Shown: one piece after another, positions 1 to 6,653 of the stretch
Numbering within the stretch: the first letter of the stretch is position 1
Layout of the letters: every line of letters starts with the position of its first letter
The notes under the pieces: model-generated
Database searches by the model: none
What the model saw: the letters and a program-made list of their open reading frames with translations, nothing else
Told to the model about the DNA's origin: nothing
Made by a program: the position numbers and the translations under genes
DNA from: JAGXQV01 sp964527565
Lineage (GTDB): Bacteria; Pseudomonadota; Gammaproteobacteria; Burkholderiales; Sulfuricellaceae
Assembly: GCA_964527565.1 (NCBI GenBank)
Contig: CAZGOY010000001.1
Coordinates: 124,001-188,000 of the forward strand
Reading direction: 5' to 3'
Length of the DNA stretch: 64,000 nt

Positions 1-2650
1 GCTTCCTGATGCCCGCCGCGTCGAAAATGTCGATGACCTGCTCAGACACCAGCGCCTTGTCGATCACCTGGCGGATGGTGGTTTCGATTTCTTCATTGCT
101 GCGCCCTTCGCCCGTGGCGTCGAACTTGGCCAGCTGGGCTTTCACCGCCTGGAAGAAGCCCACTTCATCGCGGGCATCCATCGCCTGCTCGTGGGGCACG
201 GCGATGGCGAAAGCCTGGGATAGCGCCGTCACCTCGTCGATGAAGCGCTTTCTGCCATTCTCCAGGCCGAGGATGTGTTCTTCCGCCGCCAGGATCAGCG
301 ACAATTTCTGGGCGGTATCCGCCTCGAAATAGTTTTCGTAGGCGAAGCCGTGGAACAGGGCGGACACCACTTCGAGCTTTTCCAGCATCAGGCTGACCGC
401 CTGTTCCTGCGCCAGTGTCGGATCACCCTTGCCGCCCGCGTCGGAATAGAACGACAGCGCTTCCTTGAGGTCGGCGGCGATGCCCAGATAATCCACCACC
501 AGGCCGCCGGGTTTGTCCTTGTGAACCCGGTTCACCCGTGCAATCGCCTGCATCAGGTTGTGGCCCTTCATCGGCTTGTCGATGTAGAGCGTGTGCATAC
601 TCGGCGCATCGAAACCGGTCAGCCACATATCGCGCACGATCACCAGCTTGAGCGGGTCGTCGTCATCCTTCATGCGCTCGGCAAGCCAGCGGCGCTGTTC
701 CTTGGTGGTGTGGTGCTTGGCCAGCAGCGGGCCGTCGCTGCTCGCGGCGGTCATCACCACCTTGATTGCGCCCTTGTTCAAATCGTCCGAATGCCATTCC
801 GGTTTGATCTTGACGATTTCTTCATACAATTCCGCCGCGATGCGCCGCGACATGCTCACCACCATGCCCTTGCCGGAAAACACTTCCTGCCGCGCCTCGA
901 AATGGCTGACGATATCCTGTGCGATATTGCGGATACGCCGCTCGCTGCCGATCAGCGCTTCCATTTTCGTCCATTTGACCTTGGCTTTCTGGGTTTCGGT
1001 CAACTCGTCTTGATCCAGTTCCTCGTCCAGTTCGGCAATTAGCTTCTTGCCTTCGTCGCTCAAGCCCACCCTGGCCAAACGGCTCTCGTAATAAATCCGC
1101 ACCGTCGCGCCATCTTCCACCGCCTGGGCGATGTCGTAGATGTCCACGTAGTTGCCGAACACCGCCGGGGTGTTCACGTCGGTTTTTTCAATCGGGGTGC
1201 CGGTAAATCCCAGATAAGTCGCGCTCGGCAAAGCATCACGCAGGTATTTGGCAAAGCCGTACACCACTTTTTTGCCGATCACCTCGCCGCTGGCGTCTTT
1301 CTCATCCACGGTTTTGGCGCTAAAGCCGTACTGGGTGCGGTGTGCCTCATCGACAATCACCACGATGTTGTGCCGGTCGGACAACTGCTCATAAACATTG
1401 CCCGTCTCGGGCTGGAATTTCTGGATGGTGGAAAAAACCACCCCGCCGGAAGCCACCTTCAGCAGTTCCTTCAACTGCTCGCGGCTCTCCGCCTGCACCG
1501 GCTCCTGGCGCAGCAACTGGCGGGAAGCCGCAAAGGTATCGAACAACTGGTCGTCCAGGTCGTTGCGGTCGGTAATCACCAGCACCGTGGGGTTGTTCAT
1601 CGCCAGCACGATCTTGCCGGTGTAAAACACCATCGACAGCGATTTGCCCGATCCCTGGGTATGCCACACCACGTCGGCCTTCCGGTCGCCCTTGGGCTGC
1701 TGCGCCACGCCGGGCAGGCCGTAGCTGGCCGGGGTTTGTTTCACCCCCAGCGGCTCGCTCATGTCCGCCGCCCGCAGGGTGGAGGCCACCGCCGCATTCA
1801 CCGCGTAATACTGGTGATAGGCCGCCAGCTTTTTAACCGTGACGATGCTGACGATACCGGTCTTGGCGTCTTCCTTGCGGCACTTTTCAAAGACGAGAAA
1901 AAAGCGCAACAAATCCAGCAGCGTGGCCTTGTTGAGCATCCCGACGATCAATGTCTCCAACTGGCTGACCAGGTGCGAGGCTTCCGCCTTGCCGTCCGCG
2001 CTTTTCCAGGCCATGAAGCGCGACAGGCCGGACGACAGGGTGCCCGCCCGAGCTTCCAGGCCATCGGAAATCACCGTAAAGGCATTCGCTGTAAACAGGC
2101 TGGGAATGGCCTGTTTATAGGTTTCCAGTTGCCGGTATGCGGCCTTGATGGTGGCGTTCTCGTCGCTGGCGTTTTTCAGCTCGATCACCACCAGCGGCAT
2201 GCCGTTGACGAACAGCACCAGATCGGGGCGCTTGTTCTGGTGGTTCTCTATCACCGTGAACTGGTTGATTACCAGAAACTCATTATTCTCCGGGCGGGCG
2301 AAGTCGAGCAGCCACACCAGTTCGCCGCGATCAAAGCCATCCTGCTGGCGGCTCACTTTCACCCCTTCGGTGAGCAGGCGGTGAAAAGCCTCGTTGTTCG
2401 CCAGCAAATCGGGCGAGTGGATGCGCTGCACCTCCTTGAGGGCGGTTTGCAGCAGCACCGGGGAGAGCTTGGGGTTGATGCGACGAATAGCCTGCTCCAA
2501 CCGTCCGGCCAGCAATACCTCGTCGTAGCGGCTGCGCTCGGGCTTCTCGCCATCGGGGGCGATGTCCGGGCCGTGGACAGCGTCGTAGCCCAAGCGCTCG
2601 AACAGCTTGATGGCAAAATCTTCAATGGCGGATTCGGTGAGTTTGGTCAT
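1..2650 (-). CDS. hsdR: Type I restriction enzyme R subunit (C-terminus beyond left edge)
   Basis: ATP-dependent translocase and endonuclease subunit of a type I restriction-modification complex; with HsdM/HsdS it cuts DNA lacking the cognate methylation. The frame is open from ATG at 2650 to base 1, giving about 883 residues; family members are usually about 1000-1060, so the C-terminal helical part is missing only because the window ends. The N-terminal PD-(D/E)xK nuclease shows RPDLVLF and VVIELKN (Asp143, Glu157, Lys159). SF2 motor motifs follow: WHTQGSGKS (about residue 328), DEAHR (about 433), LGFTGTPI, and a later VIVRDMWLTGFDAP with AIARVNR. No hsdS or hsdM lies upstream, where they normally would; mobile debris abuts the start instead, so the partners must be beyond the left edge or elsewhere. 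Confidence 0.95.
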   Translation of the reverse strand, partial: MTKLTESAIEDFAIKLFERLGYDAVHGPDIAPDGEKPERSRYDEVLLAGRLEQAIRRINPKLSPVLLQTALKEVQRIHSPDLLANNEAFHRLLTEGVKVSRQQDGFDRGELVWLLDFARPENNEFLVINQFTVIENHQNKRPDLVLFVNGMPLVVIELKNASDENATIKAAYRQLETYKQAIPSLFTANAFTVISDGLEARAGTLSSGLSRFMAWKSADGKAEASHLVSQLETLIVGMLNKATLLDLLRFFLVFEKCRKEDAKTGIVSIVTVKKLAAYHQYYAVNAAVASTLRAADMSEPLGVKQTPASYGLPGVAQQPKGDRKADVVWHTQGSGKSLSMVFYTGKIVLAMNNPTVLVITDRNDLDDQLFDTFAASRQLLRQEPVQAESREQLKELLKVASGGVVFSTIQKFQPETGNVYEQLSDRHNIVVIVDEAHRTQYGFSAKTVDEKDASGEVIGKKVVYGFAKYLRDALPSATYLGFTGTPIEKTDVNTPAVFGNYVDIYDIAQAVEDGATVRIYYESRLARVGLSDEGKKLIAELDEELDQDELTETQKAKVKWTKMEALIGSERRIRNIAQDIVSHFEARQEVFSGKGMVVSMSRRIAAELYEEIVKIKPEWHSDDLNKGAIKVVMTAASSDGPLLAKHHTTKEQRRWLAERMKDDDDPLKLVIVRDMWLTGFDAPSMHTLYIDKPMKGHNLMQAIARVNRVHKDKPGGLVVDYLGIAADLKEALSFYSDAGGKGDPTLAQEQAVSLMLEKLEVVSALFHGFAYENYFEADTAQKLSLILAAEEHILGLENGRKRFIDEVTALSQAFAIAVPHEQAMDARDEVGFFQAVKAQLAKFDATGEGRSNEEIETTIRQVIDKALVSEQVIDIFDAAGIRK

Positions 2651-2670
2651 TTTTTATTGACAATTAAAAA

Positions 2671-2691
2671 ACCACGTCCTAAGGACGTGGT
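2671..2691. repeat. Perfect hairpin at an IS200/IS605-type element end
   Basis: Nine-base arms ACCACGTCC and GGACGTGGT surround a TAA loop, about 95 bases upstream of a TnpA(Y1) stub. IS200/IS605 elements carry such subterminal hairpins, which their HUH transposases recognise as single strands. It lies 20 bases upstream of the hsdR start, so it could also form in the hsdR leader transcript. Confidence 0.6.
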
Positions 2692-2784
2692 CATCACCTG
2701 ACTGGCTTTGCCTGTCAGAAGACCTGCTCATACGGGTACCTTTCTTGGTGTTGTCCCCACAACACTTAAATGAAAGGAAAGAGC

Positions 2785-2880
2785 ATGAGCAGGTTTGAAA
2801 GAGCATCGCACGTAATCTGGCATTGTCAATATCACATTGTATGGGTTCAGAAATATCGGTTTCGAGTTCTTCAAGTGTAA
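2785..2880 (+). pseudogene. tnpA: IS200/IS605 TnpA transposase, N-terminal stub
   Basis: Only 31 codons remain, from ATG 2785 to a TAA at 2878-2880. The peptide contains HVIWHCQYHIVWVQKYRFR, the characteristic first strand-helix of the small Y1 (HUH) transposases of IS200/IS605. The HUH motif and catalytic tyrosine that should follow are gone; sequence typical of an IS21-family terminus begins straight after the stop. AAAGGAAAGAGC before the ATG is a good ribosome site, so the intact element start is preserved. Non-functional as it stands. Confidence 0.75.
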
Positions 2881-2992
2881 ATCAGCGTGCAAAACTGACC
2901 AGGAATCCGGGGTGATCAGCGTCCAAATTTGACCACCCCGGTTTGTGCCATCATCCGGCCCTTTTTGGCTGGAGCAACCTGGAGTGATTTGC

Positions 2993-3205
2993 ATGGAAAC
3001 CATCGGCAAGATACGCCGCCGTCACAAGGTCAAAGGCGAGAGCATCAGCGCGATGGCCTTCGATCAGCCGCGACTGCGGACGGTCAAGGCGATCCTCGCC
3101 AAGGGGCTGGATAGCCAAGCCGAGCTACAGACGTTCGACGCGCTGGCCGAGACTTATACCCAAGGCGGCCGCTTTTGCCGTGACACGTCACTTTTATTGA
3201 ATTGA
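2993..3205 (+). pseudogene. istA: IS21 transposase IstA, internal deletion
   Basis: The reading frame starts with METIGKIRRRHKVKGESIS, the usual N-terminal HTH of IstA, and ends with DALAETYTQGGRFCRDTSLLLN-type residues I read as the C-terminal tail, just before istB. Only 70 codons remain, against roughly 500 in an intact IstA: the whole DDE integrase core is missing. Because the reading frame continues across the junction, a single clean internal deletion near residue 25-30 is the simplest explanation. Expected to be inactive for transposition. Confidence 0.7.
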
Positions 3206-3213
3206 GGCACACC

Positions 3214-4002
3214 ATGAATCCTATTCCCGAACTCTCCCCGCTGCTCAAGCAACTGCGCCTGTCCGGCATTCTCGATTCACTGGAGGCGCGCAACCGCCAA
3301 GCGGTCGACAGCCACCTGGCCTACACGGAATTCCTGTCGCTGTTGATCCAGGACGAGGTGGCGCGCCGCGAGCAGACCAAGCTTCAATCCCGGTTGCGCC
3401 GCGCCAGCTTCCGCTCGCAGAAGACGCTGGATGGCTTTGACTTCGACCGTTTGCCCCAACTCAACCGGAGCTTGGTGCATGATCTGGCGACCGGGCGTTA
3501 CATCGAAGAGAAGGTGGCGGTGCTGATCGCCGGCCCGTGCGGCACCGGCAAGAGCCATCTGGCACAGGCGCTGGGGCACGGCGCGGTGCGGCAAGGCTAT
3601 GACGTGCTGTTCTCGACGCAAACCCAGTTGCTCGGTAGCCTGCACGGCGCGCGGGCGACCGGCAGTTATGAGCGGCGCTTCCAGCAGTTGGCGCGGGTGG
3701 GTCTGCTGATCATCGACGACTTCGGGCTGAAGCCGCTACGCCCGCCCCAGGACGAGGACTTCCATGATCTGATCGCGGAACGCTACGAGCGGACGGCGAC
3801 AATCCTGACCAGCAACCTCGACTTCGGCGAGTGGGGCGATGCCTTCGCCGCCAACAAAATGCTCGGCGCGGCTACGCTGGATAGGTTGCGTCATGCGGCC
3901 TACCGGGTCGTTCTGGACGGCGACAGTTTCCGCGCACCGAGACCCATGCCGGACAACTCAAAACCATCACTTGCGAAAGGAGGAAAAAATACGCATTCTT
4001 GA
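3214..4002 (+). CDS. istB: IS21-family transposition helper ATPase IstB
   Basis: AAA+ ATPase related to DnaC/DnaA that assists the IstA transposase in target selection. The 262-residue protein has the normal family length. Walker A reads AGPCGTGKSH (Cys in place of the second Pro of the usual GPPGTGKSH) and Walker B LLIIDDFGL; the sensor region ILTSNLDFGEW and the C-terminal RLRHAAYRVVLDGDSFR are intact. ATG 3214 follows GAATTGAGGCACACC; a TTG four codons upstream is possible but unnecessary. It begins 8 bases after the istA remnant, the usual coupling. Probably still expressed but without its partner. Confidence 0.92.
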   Translation: MNPIPELSPLLKQLRLSGILDSLEARNRQAVDSHLAYTEFLSLLIQDEVARREQTKLQSRLRRASFRSQKTLDGFDFDRLPQLNRSLVHDLATGRYIEEKVAVLIAGPCGTGKSHLAQALGHGAVRQGYDVLFSTQTQLLGSLHGARATGSYERRFQQLARVGLLIIDDFGLKPLRPPQDEDFHDLIAERYERTATILTSNLDFGEWGDAFAANKMLGAATLDRLRHAAYRVVLDGDSFRAPRPMPDNSKPSLAKGGKNTHS

Positions 4003-4080
4003 CCCCGTTCGAGACCCCGTTTCGGGTGCTTCCAGGTGGCGCCATTAGGCCGATCTTGGGTGGCGCCATTGGGGTGATCC

Positions 4081-4419
4081 GTGACAGCGCCCAAATCGCT
4101 TGTGAAAATCAAAGACCGCATCAAGCAACAGACGGATCGACGGCTAACTCCGGTACCGCTGAGCGACGTGATGAGGAATATGAATGCCAGCCTTCGCGGC
4201 TGGGTCGGCTACTTCCACTACAGAAACTCCAGCAAGGTGCTCGACAAGGTGAAAACGTATGCGGAAAACCGCCTGCGAACGCACCTGATGAAGCGTCATA
4301 AGATCAGGGATCGGAACACGGCATTAGAGCGATTCCCACGTCAGAAACTTTATGCAGACTACGGGCTATACAAAGTTCCGGTAACGGCGGGCTGGAAGAC
4401 AGCGCATGCCTCGGTGTGA
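4081..4419 (+). pseudogene. ltrA: Group II intron reverse transcriptase/maturase, C-terminal fragment
   Basis: About 112 codons in frame with a GTG at 4081, homologous in character to the maturase-specific domain X (GIIM) of LtrA-type proteins: NMNASLRGWVGYFHYRNSS, then RTHLMKRHKIRDRN, YADYGLYKVP and AGWKTAHA. The reverse transcriptase palm (YADD) and fingers are missing; they would precede 4081 but are replaced by the IS21 end. The stop is followed within about ten bases by the intron's structural 3' end, the normal arrangement. Inactive remnant. Confidence 0.8.
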
Positions 4420-4429
4420 AGAACATCGG

Positions 4430-4506
4430 AAAGCCGTGTGCGTTAGTAGCGCATGCACGGTTTGATGAGGGAGGGCAGGCGAGAGCCTGTTCTCTACTCT
4501 ACCCTA
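4430..4506 (+). ncRNA. Group II intron domains V and VI, 3' end
   Basis: 4432-4463 folds as a domain V hairpin: AGCCGTGTGCG pairs with CGCATGCACGGTT around a TTAGTAG loop, with the AGC catalytic-triad position at the base. It is followed by GAGGGAGGGCAGGCGAGAGCC and CTCTACTCTACCC, resembling domain VI and the usual pyrimidine-rich intron terminus. The 3' splice boundary is placed near 4506 by inspection only. Domains I-IV are lost with the missing 5' part of the element. Confidence 0.65.
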
Positions 4507-4603
4507 TTTACTGCTGTGAAAATCAGACTCCCTTTGTTGTTTTCGCAAAACTAGCGGGCGGGTTTTTGTGTAAAATGAAGCAACTGTCGATGGAGTATGA
4601 ATC

Positions 4604-4900
4604 ATGAGCGCAATTACTTTCGATACTCTCAAATTCGTAGAACGGTTGGAGAAGGCCGGGATGTCGCGCGAGTATGCCGCCGCGCTGGCGGAAGCGCAGA
4701 AGGATTCACTCTCCGAAGTGATGGATGCGCAGTTGGCCACCAAGGGTGACCTGTCCAAAATGGAAAGCACGCTGCAAAAAGAAATCCAGCGACTGGATTA
4801 CGAAATTCGGTTGGTCAGGTGGATGGTCGGTCTGTCGCTGGCACTCTCCACTGGCATCTTGGCCTTGCTGGCGAAGCTGGCTTTTACCCTGCCGCACTGA
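4604..4900 (+). CDS. Small coiled-coil membrane protein, DUF1640 type (copy 1)
   Basis: Function unknown; the family is the bacterial counterpart of CCDC90-like mitochondrial proteins. The 98-residue protein has a conserved N-terminal block (ITFDTLKFVERLEKAG followed by an Ala/Glu-rich helix), a central heptad-like coiled coil (SKMESTLQKEIQRLDYEIR) and one C-terminal membrane helix (WMVGLSLALSTGILALLA). It is a near tandem paralogue of the next gene, and even the upstream GTGTAAAATGAA leader is shared. ATG 4604 follows GTATGAATC. The pair lies between the intron remnant and a protease/RAYT pair. Confidence 0.8.
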   Translation: MSAITFDTLKFVERLEKAGMSREYAAALAEAQKDSLSEVMDAQLATKGDLSKMESTLQKEIQRLDYEIRLVRWMVGLSLALSTGILALLAKLAFTLPH

Positions 4901-5034
4901 ACGGGGTCAAAATAAACAAACTAAAGGACACCCACTTTGTTTAACGTAAGGTCCATTGTACGAATTGGGTGAAATGGTGAGAATATCTGAGCGAATTTTG
5001 TGTAAAATGAAACGACTTACGGGGGGCATGAATC

Positions 5035-5319
5035 ATGAGCACAATTACTTTCGACACATTGAAATTCGTTGAGCGCTTGGAAAAGGCGGGTGCTTCGCGT
5101 GAGTTGGCTTCCGCATTGGTGGAAGTCCAGAAGGAAACGCTGTCGGAAATTATGGATTCCACGCTGGCGACCAAGAGCGACATTCGATCTGTGCGTGATG
5201 ATCTGGTAAAAATGGATCGACGCATGGATGGCTTGGATGCCAAGTTCGATAAACTGTCGTGGATGATGGGTATTATTATTGCCTTGGCTGTCGCCAACTT
5301 CGCTAAGCAGTTTTTCTAA
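5035..5319 (+). CDS. Small coiled-coil membrane protein, DUF1640 type (copy 2)
   Basis: 94 residues, paralogue of the gene just upstream: STITFDTLKFVERLEKAGAS at the N-terminus, a coiled-coil middle (SDIRSVRDDLVKMDRRMDG) and a C-terminal membrane helix (WMMGIIIALAVANFAKQFF). Function unknown. The leader at 4965-5015 (ATTGGGTGAAATGG, ATCTGAGCGAATTTTGTG) and the 3' coding end recur at 48328-48461 as a deleted copy, showing this gene or a close relative has been duplicated elsewhere. ATG 5035 is preceded by GGGGGGCATGAATC, a usable ribosome site. Confidence 0.8.
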   Translation: MSTITFDTLKFVERLEKAGASRELASALVEVQKETLSEIMDSTLATKSDIRSVRDDLVKMDRRMDGLDAKFDKLSWMMGIIIALAVANFAKQFF

Positions 5320-5345
5320 ACTAGGCGGCAGGCCCAGCCCAATAA

Positions 5346-5360
5346 AGGGGTCAGACCCCT
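5346..5360. repeat. GGGGTC-A-GACCCC palindrome
   Basis: Perfect AGGGGTC / GACCCCT inverted repeat with a one-base centre, between the second DUF1640 gene and the protease-RAYT pair. A related GGGGTCAAAATAAACAAACTAAAGGACACC block occurs in pieces at 4903-4932, and AAACAAAAGGACACC recurs at 6508-6522 on the other side of the RAYT gene. This looks like repeat material connected with the RAYT, but could be chance. Confidence 0.45.
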
Positions 5361-5406
5361 ATTCGGCTCTATTGACGGCTAAGTGGCAACTGACAAGGGG
5401 AGCGAG

Positions 5407-5787
5407 ATGGGCCTTACCTATGCGAGACTGAGATTAACCAATCTTTTCAATCGTCAGCAAGTGCAGGTCACCGCGCTTGTCGATACGGGGGCGACTTTCA
5501 TGTGCGTGACCGAGGAGATTGCCGTGCAACTGGGTTTTGATATTGACGAGGTCAGCCAGCAAACCGTTACCTTGGCGGATGGGCATCAGCGCAAAGTCCC
5601 GAAGATTGCGCCGATAGAGATTGCGTTCGAAAATCGCAGTTATGTGACCGAGGCGGTGGTGTTGGGAAATGAACCTTTGCTTGGCGTCATTCCTCTGGAG
5701 GCAATGGATCTTGTGGTTGATCCTCGCCAGCAGACGTTGACCGTGAATCCGCAACATCCCAATTATCCGGTAGCACTGGCTAAATAA
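5407..5787 (+). CDS. Clan AA (retropepsin-like) aspartic protease
   Basis: Small single-domain protein of 126 residues with the retropepsin active-site motif TALVDTGATF near residue 27 and a second hydrophobic-Gly element (LLGVIPLEAMDLVVDP), as in bacterial clan AA proteins that must dimerise to form a pepsin-like site. No signal peptide is visible, so it is probably cytoplasmic; the substrate is unknown. I chose ATG 5407, which follows AAGGGGAGCGAG; GTG 5383 in the same frame has no such site. It ends two bases before the RAYT gene, so the two are probably co-transcribed. Confidence 0.75.
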   Translation: MGLTYARLRLTNLFNRQQVQVTALVDTGATFMCVTEEIAVQLGFDIDEVSQQTVTLADGHQRKVPKIAPIEIAFENRSYVTEAVVLGNEPLLGVIPLEAMDLVVDPRQQTLTVNPQHPNYPVALAK

Positions 5788-5789
5788 TC

Positions 5790-6494
5790 GTGCCTCGCCG
5801 TCTCCGGATCGACCTGCCCGGCAATCCACAGCACATTATCCAACGCGGGGTGGATCGGCAGCCGGTATTTTTTTCCGATGACGATTGCAGCCTTTATCTG
5901 GACTGGTTAGGAGTCTATTCGAAAAAGCGCGGCATCTCGCTTCATGCCTACTGCCTGATGACCAACCATGTCCACTTGGTGCTGACGGCTCCATCGGCGG
6001 CGGAGTTGGGTTGTTTGATGCAGGATATGGGGCGTCGCTATGTCCAGTATGTGAACCGTACTTACCAGCGTAGCGGCGGGTTGTGGCAGGGGCGCTATAA
6101 GTCCAGTTACATTCAGACGGAACGCTATTTGCTGGCATGTCAGCGCTATGTCGAACTTAACCCGGTGCGGGCTGAAATGGTGAAGGCCCCGGGCGAGTGC
6201 CGCTGGAGTAGCTACCGCGCCAATGCACTGGGTGTGGACAATCCCCTGATTACGCCTCACCACGAATACCTGAGCCTCGGCACATCGCCGGAAAACCGTC
6301 TGCAAGCCTATCGTGAACTGTTTGCGGCGCAGGTGGATGACCCGGATTTGGCTCTTATCCGTGCCGCTACCCAGCAGGGTGTTGTGGTAAGTGACGGATG
6401 TTTTGCCGAAGCTATCGAAAAACGCTTGGGACAAGTTGTGCAACCCAGACTGAGAGGGCGGCCAAAAAAACAGGATCAAACAAAGGGAGAATAA
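5790..6494 (+). CDS. REP-associated tyrosine transposase (RAYT, Y1/HUH)
   Basis: 234-residue member of the IS200/IS605-related RAYT family, single-copy HUH nucleases that bind and cleave REP hairpins. It starts MPRRLRIDLPGNPQHIIQRG, has the metal-binding HUH triad as TNHVHLVL (about residue 58), the LWQGRYKSS block, and the catalytic-tyrosine helix ACQRYVELNPVRA. GTG 5790 is the only start that keeps the conserved N-terminus. The C-terminal RGRPKKQ resembles a DNA-contacting tail. REP-like palindromes with GTGG/GTAG heads at 12687 and 62701 are plausible substrates. It seems intact. Confidence 0.9.
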   Translation: MPRRLRIDLPGNPQHIIQRGVDRQPVFFSDDDCSLYLDWLGVYSKKRGISLHAYCLMTNHVHLVLTAPSAAELGCLMQDMGRRYVQYVNRTYQRSGGLWQGRYKSSYIQTERYLLACQRYVELNPVRAEMVKAPGECRWSSYRANALGVDNPLITPHHEYLSLGTSPENRLQAYRELFAAQVDDPDLALIRAATQQGVVVSDGCFAEAIEKRLGQVVQPRLRGRPKKQDQTKGE

Positions 6495-6653
6495 AATACG
6501 GCTGCTCAAACAAAAGGACACCTAGTGCGCCGGGAAAGCTGGCAAGAGATTGGAGGTGGAATTCCTCTACCCGGTAAGGTTTAGCGGACCGCCGGGGCCC
6601 CAAGTCATGGGCGTCTGTTCGTGAGGGCAGAGGTTAAGCGTTGACAAACGGTA

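Larger units (their letters stand above)
2885..4080 (+). mobile_element. IS21-family insertion sequence, internally deleted
   Basis: Limits are approximate. The left end is taken from the stretch containing GATCAGCGTCCAAATTTGACC (2918-2938), the right end from the two GGTGGCGCCATT repeats at about 4035-4073; multiple short repeats at both ends are typical of IS21. Inside are an istA reduced to its two extremities and an intact istB, in the normal istA-istB order. The element sits between an IS200 TnpA stub and the 3' part of a group II intron, so both neighbours appear to have been truncated by insertion or later deletion. It lacks a transposase and could move only if a related IstA acted in trans. 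Confidence 0.7.

Noticed and set aside
1340..2701. Rightward open frame of 453 codons
   Set aside because: It is the antisense shadow of hsdR, whose leftward frame carries all type I motor and nuclease motifs; the rightward protein has no recognisable domain.
6495..6653. Possible extra mobile-element end after the RAYT gene
   Set aside because: Contains only a recurrence of AAACAAAAGGACACC and no transposase fragment or clear inverted repeat; I cannot assign it.
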